Below, piece by piece: positions 25,900-36,004 of a stretch of DNA of 64,000 nucleotides (position 1 is the first letter of the stretch; the number at the start of each line of letters is the position of its first letter). A program made the position numbers and the translations under genes. The notes below the pieces were generated by a model, which was given only the letters and a program-made list of their open reading frames with translations, searched no databases and was not told where the DNA came from. Source of the DNA: Woeseiaceae bacterium (GTDB lineage: Bacteria; Pseudomonadota; Gammaproteobacteria; Steroidobacterales; Woeseiaceae); the NCBI GenBank assembly GCA_021773115.1, contig JAJFKS010000033.1:186001-250000 (forward strand), read 5' to 3'.

Positions 25900-28800
25900 C
25901 TATTTTTCGATCGAGTACAACACATCGATCGACTGGTTTTCGCCGGCGCCCGCCTCCAGCGTCAGTGCGCGTGATAATCGGTAGCGCAACATCAAGGTGC
26001 CGAGTCGACTGAACACGCCGTATGCATATCGCGCGTACAGGCGCGAATTGATCTGTTTACCGGCTACCAGCGCCGTGGAGTCTCCCCCATCGCCGGCCAG
26101 GGCCAGCTCGTCCAGACCCAGTGACTGCCCGATTTGGTCAGTGATGCGTGCCGCCTGGCGAATACCAAGTGCCACCGCCGCACCGGACAATTCGCCACCT
26201 TCTGTCTGTGATGCCTGGCTGAGCGGTCGACCGATCACCAGGTACGACAAGGCATCAGCATCCGCCATCGTCGGGTTCGAATACACCGTACTCGTCAGGT
26301 TTTGAGCACGGCCGCGAAGATGAATGCCGGCCGTAACGATGCCATCGAATGTTTCGATAACCCGCTCGGCACGCACGTCAACGATGGGGTCGTCCAACGG
26401 ACCGGTGAAAGTCAGCCGTCCGCGTTCAATTTTGAGCTTTTGTCCCTGCGCGATAAACGTGCCATCAACGAGGCTCACTCGTCCTTCGGCTGTCAGGGGT
26501 CGATTCTCGACCACCTTCATGGTCAGGTTGCCCGTGAGGCGCGTGTCCAGGCCGAAAGCCTGGAACTGCACCCGTTCGCCCAGCACCAGCTTGGCCTCTC
26601 CGGTTATCCGCGTGGGTCGTTCTTCGCCTTCCTCTTCGCCCAGAACAACAACGTCCGGTGACACGGTAACGGCGCCGACCGGCACCTCCCGTACGGCAAT
26701 GTCCGCTTTCGGCACTGCGAGTTCACCGCTAAAACGCCAGCCGTCGGTATCGCCCGCCAACTGAAGATCGGGTGAGCCCCAGATGCGATACTCAGGCCAG
26801 TTAACGAGTTCCGCGCCAAGGCCAGTGAGCTTTAGCTTGATCGAGCGCGATTCCTGCATCACGTCAACGAACTCGCCATTGACCGACAGTTCTCCCTCGC
26901 CGGCTTTTGCGGTACCGGTGATGGTCGCATCGCCGTTTGATGCGCCTGCAACCACGACATTGATGTCGTCAATCGGTACGTTGAGCGCCGGAACCCTCAG
27001 GCTGCCCTCACGCCATTCCAGGTTACCGGCAAACGCCGGAGCATTTAGTGGTCCCGCGGCCGTTATTGCGGCGCTGATCGCACCGTCGAAGCGATCGATC
27101 TGCGGCACAACAGCAGAGATCCAGCTCCAGTCATCGCCCTGTAATTTTAAGCGCGCGTCCAACGGCGCATCGGAGGCAAGAGTTGCGAGTTGAACGTCCA
27201 GTTCACCGAGCACACCGGGGTCAATCGCCAGTACCGCGTGCGCCGTAATGCCGCCGTCGCGGAGTTCGGCATCAAGCTCTGCGCGAGGAATCGTGACATC
27301 ACTAAATTCGTTATTGAATTCACTGACGCGCAATACGGTGTCCACTTGTCGCCAACGGATCGGTCCGGACCATTGACCGGCACTTCGCGTGATATCAACA
27401 TCCGCATTCGCGTGCCCCAGAAGTTGGAAGTTACTTGGCAGGAATGCCGCGGCAAGTTGCAGGGGCATCTGCTGCAGTGATGCTTTGAGCTTGATTTCAT
27501 CGTCAAGCATCGTGAATTCAGTGACAATAACTTCACCAAAATCGCCACGCCAGTTGTGCGCATCAATGACGATCGCGCCTTTTGCGACACTAAAGTTAAA
27601 GGGGCTTACCAAAGACCATTCGCCCGCATGTTCCTCACGAACGCCCGCCTGACGAACAGTGCCGGTCAATGTCCCGTCTTCGTAAGCGATAATGCCCTGC
27701 GTGTTAACTTGCAGTGCTTTGTAATTCGAATCGGTACTTACCTTAAGTTTTTCACTATCGCCCTGGGCGAAAAGTTTCAAGCCGCCGTATGCTGTCTCTC
27801 GGTACACAATATTCTGCAGGTCGATGTTCGTCGTTATGCTTGGCCGGTCAATGCTACCCGCGAGCTGGCCGCTGCCAACGGCGGAACCACTGAGCTCCGG
27901 CCAGAGTTCAGAAAGTGCCGGTGCATTTAGACTGTAAGACAGGGCCAATCCATTCTCAGCCAGGCCGCCATCGATACGCACGCGGTTCTTGCCAACGCTG
28001 AGCAGGCAGGCGATGCATTGCTGTTGCCCCGATGACAATACCAGGTCGCCGCTCGCATTTAGTTTGGCGTTGTTTAAGTCGCCAGCCGCTATCAGGTTGC
28101 TAAGCCGGACAACGCCCGAATCGTCGACTGCAATCTCTGCCGTTGCGTCAAAGCGGCCACTGAGTTCGTCTCTTAGTTCGGCCGGATTGATGTCGGAGGC
28201 AACCACAAGTGCCGTGGTCGAGAACACCGGTGTCCAGGCCAATTGCCCGTCGACGTCAGCCCGGCCGACGGCCGCCAGCAGTTCCGCCTTGAATGCCGTG
28301 AGCTCGCGGGAATTACCTGATGCCACGCCCGAGACCGAGATGGGTTCCTGGTCGGCGACTACGACAGACGCACTGTATTCGGCCTCATACGCTTCGATCA
28401 GCCCGCGAGCATGGACCTCGCCATCCAGCAGCACGGTTGTGCCGAAAGCCCAGCGATCCCAGCTCACGCTTGCGTCGATTTCAGGCTCAATACGATTCAG
28501 CAACTTCACGATTCCGGATGTTGAACCAGGATATTCGCCCTGCAGCGTTTGTTTGAAGGCGAGCTCAGCCAGCGAACCACGGACGCTGCCATCGCCGGAC
28601 AGGCGGCCGTCTTCCAGCGCCCAGCTGAGTTTCGCGGACATTGGCACATCGCCGCTCAGCGTCATGCCGAAATCGAGGACCGATGCGGCAAATGAATCTC
28701 TCGACGCCTGCAGCGATGCGACACGAATCGTATTGCCGCTCAGTCGCGCCTTTTCAAACCTGATCCCTTCGAGGTAAAAACTTGACGACGCATTCACCAA

Positions 28801-29232
28801 ATCGAAACGATCGATCGAACCTGTCGCAATAGTGATTGCGATCGGTAGCGGTGACATCGACACTTCAAGGGGTTCCGGTGATTTTGGCGCTGGCGTCAGG
28901 CTGGTTCGTGTGAAACTGGCGGCGCTGACTTTTTCAAGTGGGATGCGACCCGCAGCCAGCATTGGCCATTGCACGCTGACGCGGAATTCAGTCGCCACGA
29001 TTCTCTGGCTATCGTCGATGTAGCTCACGCTCGGAAAATACAGGCCGCTCCAAAGCGTGCCGGTGAATTCATCGGCAACTATCTCGCCGGGTATTACCCC
29101 GCTGATGCGGTTGAAGACCCAGCGTGTGCCCGATTCGGTATTCAGGACCAATGCAACAAAGCCAACCAGCAACGTACCGAGCGCCACAATCAGCACGATG
29201 CTACGCAGGAGCCACTTTCCGATGCTCGGCAT
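25900..29232 (-). CDS. tamB: Translocation and assembly module subunit TamB
   Basis: 1110 residues. An N-terminal membrane anchor (about 7-32) is followed by the long beta-helical periplasmic body and a C-terminal DUF490/TamB domain with GRLTFTGPLDDPIVDVRAER, DADALSYLVIGRPLSQ, SLGLDELALAGDGG and the terminal beta strand RYRLSRALTLEAG. It bridges the inner membrane to TamA in the outer membrane and moves phospholipid or assembles outer membrane proteins. Start and stop overlap with tamA (TAATG). It is somewhat shorter than the E. coli protein (about 1260). Confidence 0.94.
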   Translation of the reverse strand: MPSIGKWLLRSIVLIVALGTLLVGFVALVLNTESGTRWVFNRISGVIPGEIVADEFTGTLWSGLYFPSVSYIDDSQRIVATEFRVSVQWPMLAAGRIPLEKVSAASFTRTSLTPAPKSPEPLEVSMSPLPIAITIATGSIDRFDLVNASSSFYLEGIRFEKARLSGNTIRVASLQASRDSFAASVLDFGMTLSGDVPMSAKLSWALEDGRLSGDGSVRGSLAELAFKQTLQGEYPGSTSGIVKLLNRIEPEIDASVSWDRWAFGTTVLLDGEVHARGLIEAYEAEYSASVVVADQEPISVSGVASGNSRELTAFKAELLAAVGRADVDGQLAWTPVFSTTALVVASDINPAELRDELSGRFDATAEIAVDDSGVVRLSNLIAAGDLNNAKLNASGDLVLSSGQQQCIACLLSVGKNRVRIDGGLAENGLALSYSLNAPALSELWPELSGSAVGSGQLAGSIDRPSITTNIDLQNIVYRETAYGGLKLFAQGDSEKLKVSTDSNYKALQVNTQGIIAYEDGTLTGTVRQAGVREEHAGEWSLVSPFNFSVAKGAIVIDAHNWRGDFGEVIVTEFTMLDDEIKLKASLQQMPLQLAAAFLPSNFQLLGHANADVDITRSAGQWSGPIRWRQVDTVLRVSEFNNEFSDVTIPRAELDAELRDGGITAHAVLAIDPGVLGELDVQLATLASDAPLDARLKLQGDDWSWISAVVPQIDRFDGAISAAITAAGPLNAPAFAGNLEWREGSLRVPALNVPIDDINVVVAGASNGDATITGTAKAGEGELSVNGEFVDVMQESRSIKLKLTGLGAELVNWPEYRIWGSPDLQLAGDTDGWRFSGELAVPKADIAVREVPVGAVTVSPDVVVLGEEEGEERPTRITGEAKLVLGERVQFQAFGLDTRLTGNLTMKVVENRPLTAEGRVSLVDGTFIAQGQKLKIERGRLTFTGPLDDPIVDVRAERVIETFDGIVTAGIHLRGRAQNLTSTVYSNPTMADADALSYLVIGRPLSQASQTEGGELSGAAVALGIRQAARITDQIGQSLGLDELALAGDGGDSTALVAGKQINSRLYARYAYGVFSRLGTLMLRYRLSRALTLEAGAGENQSIDVLYSIEK

Positions 29233-30989
29233 TACAGATCCGGTCCGAGACTGATGTGAATGCGAAAATTGCTGTCCGGGTCGTCCAGCGGGTGCGCGAG
29301 ATCGAGTCGGATTGGCCCAACGGGCGAATACCAGCGCAGCCCAATGCCAACGCCGGTATTCAATTTGATGTGGGTGTCATTAAACGCATCGCCACCATCG
29401 ACAAACAGGGCCACCGCCCACTTGTCACGAAACAGCCGGTCGACCTCAAGGCTCACATCGACCAGGTAACTTCCTCCGATGACAGCACCTGTCGCATCCC
29501 TCGGGCCCAGCGACTCGAAGTCGTAGCCGCGGACGCTGTTGTCGCCACCGGCAAAGAAGCGCACTGAAGCCGGGAGTTCGGACAATTCATCCTTGGACGT
29601 GATACCGAGGCTGGTCCGCGCCAGGAAGCGCGTCTTTTCGCCGAGCGAATGAACCCATTTCGCCTTGGCACGGATCTGCGCGAAGCTGGTGTCGGAGCCC
29701 AGCTTGTCACTTGCTCCGCGAAGATCGACGCTTAGCCGATGCCCTTTGGTCGCGCGACTCAGCGCACGACCTACGGCACTCTCCCAGTTGGTGCCAAAGA
29801 TGATCAGCTCGCTGATCGAACTCTGATCGCCGATAGTGAAGTCCTCGTACGCGAAATCAACGTACCGGGTTTGCAGCCAGCGTGGACCCAGGCTTTTTGA
29901 GCGAAGAAAGCCAAGCTTGAAGCTGTCGTGGCTGCTCGTGTCGGTTGATTCGTGCTGGAAGCCCGTCACGATACTGAACCATTCGCGGCGCGGGTCGCGT
30001 TTTGGCCAGCGATAGGTCGCGTTCAGCTCGCTCAGTACGGTTGAGGCAAACAACTTGCTTTCGAACTGGTGACCCTTTTGATTGATGCGGCGGTTTGTAA
30101 AGCCGATACGCCCGTGCGGACCGGTATCGGTTGTGAAGCCACCCCCGATGGAATAGATACGGCGCTTTGCCGGCGCCAGATCGACGATTACCGGTACGAC
30201 TTTGGCATCCTTGTCCAGCGGATCTGTCTTGATGGATATAGACGAGAAGTAACTGCTGCCGTTCAAAGCTTCGTAAAGATCATTGATTGACTTCGCGGTG
30301 TACGGATCGCCCGATTGGATATCCGTATAGCCGCGCAGCACATAGCCGTGCAGGATTCCCTCAGTAAAACTTACTTCGCCGAACCTGTATTTTTCACCGC
30401 TATCAATCTGCATCAACAGGTCCGCCGAGTGTGCATCCTTGTCGACAGTTACCTTGCTCGCCTTGATGTCGAGATCGAAAAATCCTGTGTTGGATGCCGC
30501 ACGTAACACGGCCGATTTGTAGTTGCTATACAGGCCATGATTAAAAATATCGCCCGGCGATGGCTTGCTGTCCGCAATACGACTCTGGAACATGACGTCG
30601 CTGGAGGCGTCACCACTAATATCGATGTTGACTTCGCGAAAACGAACAGGCTCACCGACCTGCACATCGAAATCGGCGTGCCAACATGCGTCATCCCAGC
30701 GCAGCGCTTTGGTGATCGTCAAATCATAGTAACCGAGTGCGCGCAATGCATCGCGGATGTTCTTGTCTGCATCTCGATACAGGCGCTCCACTCGCCAACG
30801 CGCCGAGTCACATTCCGTTGTCGCCAGCGCCGACAACACACGGACATTCTGTTCCTGGCTCGAATCAAGCCCTTTGAATTTCACATCCGCGTGAACGCCA
30901 ACGGTAAAACCTAGCAACACGGCCGCGACCCAAATACGGGCACGCGCGCGCAGCGCAGGCTTAAATAGCGGTTTTGGGTGTGAATTCAT
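29232..30989 (-). CDS. tamA: Translocation and assembly module subunit TamA (Omp85)
   Basis: About 585 residues from the Met at 30989; the open frame reaches 31052, but the signal peptide (IWVAAVLLGFTVGVHA) fits the inner start better. Three POTRA domains cover about residues 35-250, for example GYYDLTI, DLDIKASKV and SSYFSSISIKT. The C-terminal barrel has the Omp85 lid-loop motif RFFAGGDNSVRGYDFESLGP and ends LDDPDSNFRIHISLGPDL. It forms the outer membrane half of the TAM complex with tamB, translationally coupled downstream. Confidence 0.95.
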   Translation of the reverse strand: MNSHPKPLFKPALRARARIWVAAVLLGFTVGVHADVKFKGLDSSQEQNVRVLSALATTECDSARWRVERLYRDADKNIRDALRALGYYDLTITKALRWDDACWHADFDVQVGEPVRFREVNIDISGDASSDVMFQSRIADSKPSPGDIFNHGLYSNYKSAVLRAASNTGFFDLDIKASKVTVDKDAHSADLLMQIDSGEKYRFGEVSFTEGILHGYVLRGYTDIQSGDPYTAKSINDLYEALNGSSYFSSISIKTDPLDKDAKVVPVIVDLAPAKRRIYSIGGGFTTDTGPHGRIGFTNRRINQKGHQFESKLFASTVLSELNATYRWPKRDPRREWFSIVTGFQHESTDTSSHDSFKLGFLRSKSLGPRWLQTRYVDFAYEDFTIGDQSSISELIIFGTNWESAVGRALSRATKGHRLSVDLRGASDKLGSDTSFAQIRAKAKWVHSLGEKTRFLARTSLGITSKDELSELPASVRFFAGGDNSVRGYDFESLGPRDATGAVIGGSYLVDVSLEVDRLFRDKWAVALFVDGGDAFNDTHIKLNTGVGIGLRWYSPVGPIRLDLAHPLDDPDSNFRIHISLGPDL

Positions 30990-31140
30990 GGCCTGCGGCT
31001 GTAAAGTCCTGTTCGTTGAGTCAATTGTGACAGCTTGCCGTAATGGAAACACCTAAGACACCCCGTAGCTATCCGTTGTTCCGTGCCACCAAGGGAATAG
31101 GGATTCAGTCCACTCGTATCATGTTTCGGTCGCACCCCTC

Positions 31141-32112
31141 ATGAGCAGCAAGCGCTTCAATATCGCAATGCTTCTTGACGGCAATGGCGGTGCGCGTGAA
31201 CTCAGCAATGAAGAAGTGGATCAATGGACAGAATCCGACGGCGTGTTGTGGGTCGACGTAAATCAGAACGACAAGCACGGCAAGGAATGGATTGCACAAG
31301 GCAGCAACCTGGACGCCAACGTTGCTTCGATCTTATTGACCGGCGAAACTCGCCCGCGATCCCTGGCGCAGGCGAACGGCCTGGTTGTCATAATGCGGGG
31401 TATCAACATGAACCCGGGTGCCGTTCCGGACGACATGATTGCAATTCGCATGTCACTCGAAAAGCGCCGGATCGTCACTTGCCATCGTCGAAGAGTTCCA
31501 TCGCTGGGTGACTTGCATAAGGAGCTGCTTTCTGGCGACGGACCAGGAACGGCCGGCGAATTCCTGGTCTACCTGACCGAGGCTTTGTCAGTACGCATCG
31601 AAGCGGCGATCGAAAATATCGAGCAAATGATCGATACGCTGGATGACAAGATGTCGGGCGGCAACATCGAAAACATTCGCACAACGCTTAGCCTGGTTCG
31701 CCGCCAGGCGGCTGCGATTCGTCGCCACCTTGCACCGCAGCGTGAGGCGCTCGATCGTATCGTCCGTTCGAACGCGAAAATGCTGTCCGAAGACGAAGCC
31801 TTCGACCTGCGGGAAGTGGGGGATCACCTGACACGCCAGATCGAGGACCTGGACCTGGTACGCGAGAATGCGCTGGTCACCCAGGAAGAGCTAATGAATC
31901 GCGTCGCCCTGGAACAAAATTCGCGCATGTACCTGTTGTCCATCGTCGCCGCGATCTTTCTGCCACTAACATTTGTCACTGGCTTGCTCGGCATGAACGT
32001 CGCCGGTCTACCCGGTACTGCAGACCCCAACGGCTTCGTTTACTCGATGATTCTTATGTTCGTCTGCTTCATCGCGCTGATCGCCTATTTCCGCTGGAGA
32101 AAATGGCTCTAG
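31141..32112 (+). CDS. zntB: Zinc/magnesium transporter of the ZntB/CorA family
   Basis: 323 residues. The soluble alpha/beta N-domain and long stalk helix (about 180-260) lead to two C-terminal membrane helices separated by the CorA-family GMN motif at about 284-286 (LLGMNVAGLPG). The G-M-N-V-A-G form and the downstream LPG are typical of ZntB. It forms a homopentameric channel; ZntB couples zinc to protons. The stop overlaps that of convergent mgtE by four bases, so the two divalent-cation transporters share no promoter. Confidence 0.88.
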   Translation: MSSKRFNIAMLLDGNGGARELSNEEVDQWTESDGVLWVDVNQNDKHGKEWIAQGSNLDANVASILLTGETRPRSLAQANGLVVIMRGINMNPGAVPDDMIAIRMSLEKRRIVTCHRRRVPSLGDLHKELLSGDGPGTAGEFLVYLTEALSVRIEAAIENIEQMIDTLDDKMSGGNIENIRTTLSLVRRQAAAIRRHLAPQREALDRIVRSNAKMLSEDEAFDLREVGDHLTRQIEDLDLVRENALVTQEELMNRVALEQNSRMYLLSIVAAIFLPLTFVTGLLGMNVAGLPGTADPNGFVYSMILMFVCFIALIAYFRWRKWL

Positions 32113-33470
32113 CTGATTGCCGGCAACACCTGGCTCGCAAGTCCCAAGAGCAACAGGAAGCCGCACATGTCGGTGACCGTCGTCAACAGCGGCCCTGATG
32201 CAACCGCCGGGTCCAGTTTCAATCGTCGTAAGATCAACGGCACCGTACCGCCAATTGAAACGGCGACCACGGTATTGATGGCCAGCGCAGCACCGACGAC
32301 CAGGCCGAGCACCAGGTTGCCTTTCCACGCCCAGGCGGCAGCCCCCAGCAATAGCCCGAGAGCCAGCCCGTTAATCAAGCCAACAATCGCTTCTTTGCGC
32401 CAGACGCGGAATACGTCGCGCGGCACCGCCGCACCAAGTGTCAGTTCACGCATGCTCACCGCCACCGCCTGGTTTCCCGAACAGCCACTCATGTCCGAAA
32501 CAATTGGCAAGAAAACTGCCAATGCAATGACCGCGGTAAGCGTGTCTTCATAAAATGCGATAATACTAGCCGCTAGAATATTCAGCCCAATATTGATACT
32601 CAGCCACGCCAGGCGGCGCCGTGAGCGCAACAGGATGGGCATGCTGCGAAGCTCGTCACCGCCGATAATACCGGCAGCCTTGAGGTGGTCGGCTTCGGAT
32701 CTCTCAGCCAGGGCTTCAAGCAGGGCGCGCCGCCTGACGATACCCAGCAAGTATTGTCGCGAATCCACCACCGGTACCGCTGCGATGTCATGCGCGTCAA
32801 AAAACTCTTCCAGTTTTTCGAGGTCTGTTTCGGGTGACACGGTCAGCGCCGGAGTCACAATGTCGCCGATCTTTTTCTCCGGATCGGCGAACACCAGATC
32901 ACGAAGTCGAATAACACCTTTCAGTTTTTTCGCTTTGACGACGACGTAAACGTAATGAACGGTGAGTAGCTGGTAGTCGACGGCATCGCCCGTCAGGTCT
33001 TCGACAACCTCGCGGACCGTACTTGCCATCGGGTACGACGCAAACTCCGTCATCATCAAACCACCCGCCTGGTCAGGCGGATAGGAGATCAGCTCACGAA
33101 CTTCGTTGGCATCTTCCTCGTCAAGCTCGGCAATAATCGCATCGGCATCATCTTTGTCGAGTTCCGCGAGGACGTCGGCGCGGTGGTCGCTCGCCAGCTC
33201 CTCAACGATCGAGGCAACTTCGCCCGCCGGCATGTCTTCGATTAGTTCAGCCGTATGGGTGTCGGGAAACTCTTCGACCAGTGTCGCTGCACGGAGCGGC
33301 GTCAATGCCGCAAGCAACTCACGTTGATTCTCATCCTTGAGTGTTAGTACTGCGTGCAACAGCTCCGAATGATCAAGCCCGTCGAGTGCTGTGCCGATGG
33401 CCTCAGGCGGCAGACCACTGCGAATGATCTCGAGAATCCGCTTGCCGGACGTTTTCGCATCTTTGTCCAT
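32109..33470 (-). CDS. mgtE: Magnesium transporter MgtE
   Basis: 453 residues, full length. The N-domain contains the repeated helical superhelix (LIEDMPAGEVASIVEEL, ELDKDDADAIIAELDEED). Two CBS domains lie at about 135-255. The five-helix pore domain begins near 285 and carries LPIVSDMSGCSGNQAVAVSM, the ion-selective segment, and a conserved acidic GPLLTTVTDMCGF in the last helices. Magnesium binding to the N and CBS domains gates the channel. Confidence 0.95.
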   Translation of the reverse strand: MDKDAKTSGKRILEIIRSGLPPEAIGTALDGLDHSELLHAVLTLKDENQRELLAALTPLRAATLVEEFPDTHTAELIEDMPAGEVASIVEELASDHRADVLAELDKDDADAIIAELDEEDANEVRELISYPPDQAGGLMMTEFASYPMASTVREVVEDLTGDAVDYQLLTVHYVYVVVKAKKLKGVIRLRDLVFADPEKKIGDIVTPALTVSPETDLEKLEEFFDAHDIAAVPVVDSRQYLLGIVRRRALLEALAERSEADHLKAAGIIGGDELRSMPILLRSRRRLAWLSINIGLNILAASIIAFYEDTLTAVIALAVFLPIVSDMSGCSGNQAVAVSMRELTLGAAVPRDVFRVWRKEAIVGLINGLALGLLLGAAAWAWKGNLVLGLVVGAALAINTVVAVSIGGTVPLILRRLKLDPAVASGPLLTTVTDMCGFLLLLGLASQVLPAIS

Positions 33471-33509
33471 AAATTCCTCCGTTCTGGACGCAAGGAATGA
33501 AAACCGCTA

Positions 33510-34415
33510 TTACCCTTTTCCGCGTGTCCGGGTGCGGCCTTCGCGAGCATTCTTTTCAATAAATTCGATGATCATGCCGGCGACGTCTTTCTGCGTAGCG
33601 TTTTCGATGCCCTCAAGACCCGGGCTCGAATTGACCTCCATAACCACCGGCCCGCGCGCCGACCTCAGCAGGTCGACACCCGCAATGTTCAGGCCCATGA
33701 CCTGTGCCGAACGCACCGCGGTCTTGCGCTCTTCCGGCGTGATCTTGATCAACTTGGCCGAACCGCCGCGATGCAGGTTTGAGCGGAATTCGCCCTCTTT
33801 GCCCTTGCGCATCATGGCCGCGACAACTTTGTCGCCAACAACGAAACAGCGAATGTCGGCGCCGCCCGCTTCCTTAATAAATTCCTGCACCATGAAATTG
33901 GCTTTCAAACCACGAAAGGCCTCGATCACACTTTCTGCGGCCTTGTCCGTTTCAGCCAGTACAACACCGACACCCTGGGTACCTTCCAGCAACTTGATGA
34001 CCACCGGCGCGCCACCCACAAGCTTCAGCAGGTCATCGGTATCGCCCGGCGCATTGGCAAACCCGGTAACCGGCAAACCGAGGCCTTTGCGCGCCAGAAG
34101 TTGTGACGCACGCAGCTTGTCGCGTGAGCGAGTAATGGCAACCGACTCATTCACCGAATAAACGCCCATGACTTCAAACTGGCGCACAACGGCTGTGCCG
34201 TAAAAGGAAACGGATGCACCGATCCTGGGGATAATCGCATCGACACCTTCGATAACCTTGCCGTCGAAATGAATTCCTGGGTCGTTGCTGGCAATATTCA
34301 TGTAGCAGCGCTTGTGATTGATTACTGGCATTTGATGGCCACGCTCTATTCCAGCCTCAACGAGGCGGCGCGTTGAGTACAAGTTCCTGTTGGTCGAAAG
34401 AATTCCAATTTTCAT
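33510..34415 (-). CDS. rimK: RimK-type ATP-grasp glutamate ligase
   Basis: 301 residues, the usual length. An ATP-grasp fold with [11 protein letters not shown] near the N-terminus, the P-loop-like [15 protein letters not shown] at about 143-157, [18 protein letters not shown] and the metal-binding [14 protein letters not shown]. RimK adds glutamate residues to the C-terminus of ribosomal protein S6 and tunes translation. It is the last gene of a three-gene operon with a desuccinylase-like hydrolase and a retropepsin-like protein, similar in theme to the rim loci of pseudomonads. Confidence 0.94.
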   Translation of the reverse strand: MKIGILSTNRNLYSTRRLVEAGIERGHQMPVINHKRCYMNIASNDPGIHFDGKVIEGVDAIIPRIGASVSFYGTAVVRQFEVMGVYSVNESVAITRSRDKLRASQLLARKGLGLPVTGFANAPGDTDDLLKLVGGAPVVIKLLEGTQGVGVVLAETDKAAESVIEAFRGLKANFMVQEFIKEAGGADIRCFVVGDKVVAAMMRKGKEGEFRSNLHRGGSAKLIKITPEERKTAVRSAQVMGLNIAGVDLLRSARGPVVMEVNSSPGLEGIENATQKDVAGMIIEFIEKNAREGRTRTRGKG

Positions 34416-34420
34416 TCGGT

Positions 34421-35440
34421 CTAGTCCTCTTGTTCGCCGTGGAAAGCTGCGAACTCTTCAACTTTTGTCTCAGCACGAGCAACGCTTTTGAACGCGGCGA
34501 CATTAAACAAGGCGTCACCTTCGTGGGCCAGCGGCAGATTGCTTCGCCCGATAACGATGCCGTCGAACGGCGCAATGACCTTGTCCTGAAACTCGCCAAG
34601 CGGGTCTCCAACAACAGCCAGCTGCTGTGATTCAACAACTCGTGTACCTAGTTTTACCTTGCGGCTGACTACGCCGCTAACGGGTGCGCGCACCCAGCTT
34701 GTGGATGCTGCAATAACCGGCTCAATCGTCGCTTTTGATTTTATTGATGGCAGCATCTCGATATGTCGCATGACTCTGAGCACGCCGCGCAAGCCTGCTT
34801 TGATCGACATTTCGTCGAATCGCAACGCTTCGCCAGCTTCGTATACTAGCATGGGGAAGCCTCGCTCCGCGGCGCAATAGCGGAGTGATCCATCGCGGAT
34901 AGATGCATTCAGCACCACAGGCGCACCGAAGACTCGCGCGATTTCTTTTGTCTCTGCGTCAACAAGGTTCGCACGAATTTGTGGGAAGTTTGAGCGATTG
35001 ATAGCGCCTGTATGCAAATCAATGCCGCAATCCGCCTTCGATACGATCTCCTTAATAAAGGTGTGCGCCATACGAGACGCGATTGAGCCTTTGGCGCTCC
35101 CCGGAAACGAACGATTGAGGTCACGACGATCGGGCAGGTAGCGGGACTGGTTGAGAAATCCATGCACATTGACGACCGGTACTGCGATCAGGGTTCCGCG
35201 AATCGAACGCATTGCCTTTTGTTGCATCAAGCGGCGAATAATCTCGACGCCGTTGAGCTCATCACCGTGTACTGCTGCCGAGACAAACAGGACAGGGCCT
35301 GATCGCTTGCCACAAAACACCTTGACAGGCATCGATAGCGATGTACCGGTGTAGAGATCGGCGATGGGAATGTTAATGGCCGCGCGATTACCTGGCAGAA
35401 CCTCGTGACCAGCGATCGTAATCGATTTATTTTTTGCCAA
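34421..35440 (-). CDS. Succinylglutamate desuccinylase/aspartoacylase family hydrolase
   Basis: 339 residues. Zinc carboxypeptidase-like fold: [17 protein letters not shown] gives the H-x-x-E zinc motif near residue 58, [11 protein letters not shown] and GIDLHTGA carry the substrate Arg and third zinc ligand His, and [12 protein letters not shown] holds the catalytic Glu. A C-terminal biotinyl-lipoyl-like beta domain follows ([21 protein letters not shown]). The family hydrolyses N-acyl amino acids or gamma-glutamyl bonds. Position between rimK and the retropepsin-like gene suggests a role in trimming or recycling glutamate tags, an inference only. Confidence 0.88.
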   Translation of the reverse strand: MAKNKSITIAGHEVLPGNRAAINIPIADLYTGTSLSMPVKVFCGKRSGPVLFVSAAVHGDELNGVEIIRRLMQQKAMRSIRGTLIAVPVVNVHGFLNQSRYLPDRRDLNRSFPGSAKGSIASRMAHTFIKEIVSKADCGIDLHTGAINRSNFPQIRANLVDAETKEIARVFGAPVVLNASIRDGSLRYCAAERGFPMLVYEAGEALRFDEMSIKAGLRGVLRVMRHIEMLPSIKSKATIEPVIAASTSWVRAPVSGVVSRKVKLGTRVVESQQLAVVGDPLGEFQDKVIAPFDGIVIGRSNLPLAHEGDALFNVAAFKSVARAETKVEEFAAFHGEQED

Positions 35441-35443
35441 AAT

Positions 35444-35911
35444 CTAAACCCTCTTTTTCTTGCGCCGCTTGCCGACGAGAAATGAACGCGCAGGATCGAC
35501 CAGCGCCCGACCGCGCAGCGCTGTACGACCTAACAGCATGCGAAACAACATGTCGTCTCTTGATGTCAGGTTGAGCTCCACATCCCAGCTGTACTGACCG
35601 ATACGGATCGGCGTCGCGATCACCCAGCGGCTTTCGCGATGTCCACCGGAGTCGCGGACCTCCCGTTGGTCAATGATATCGGCAACACAAACGACCACTT
35701 TGTCCGTGTTGTGCTGATTGGGGTGCATCTTGAATTCGACGCGATGCACGCCTGAATCATCAAAATCACGGACTTCAAATGCGTGCAACGAAGACGTACG
35801 CGCGCCGGTATCCACTTTCGCTTTGACTTGACCAAGGCCCAGACTGGGCAGTTCGACCCACTCGCGCCAGCCCAGAGTGGCCAGCTCGGTGTCTTTCTTA
35901 CTCATTATTTG
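35444..35911 (-). CDS. RimB-like retropepsin-fold zinc/ATP-dependent protease family protein
   Basis: About 155 residues from ATG 35911 (MSKKDTELATLGWREW); a longer frame to 35962 reaches into the divergent promoter. The retropepsin catalytic turn KAKVDTGARTSSLHAFEV lies at about 31-48, and LLGRTALRGRALVDPARSFL is the C-terminal flap segment typical of COG4067. In pseudomonads a protein of this type (RimB) works with RimK on S6. It is first in the operon with the aspartoacylase-like gene and rimK. Confidence 0.88.
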   Translation of the reverse strand, partial: QIMSKKDTELATLGWREWVELPSLGLGQVKAKVDTGARTSSLHAFEVRDFDDSGVHRVEFKMHPNQHNTDKVVVCVADIIDQREVRDSGGHRESRWVIATPIRIGQYSWDVELNLTSRDDMLFRMLLGRTALRGRALVDPARSFLVGKRRKKKRV

Positions 35912-36004
35912 CCCTAAAACAGGTTCAAAAGGTATTTGCTGCTTATTTTGCTCGCCCGTCAACTACAATCCGCCCTTCGTACATACTTTTGGATCGACAA
36001 AATC

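Noticed and set aside
27989..28777. 262-codon plus-strand open frame inside tamB
   Set aside because: Ser/Pro-rich composition, no ribosome binding site or known domain; it is the antisense shadow of tamB, which is well supported.
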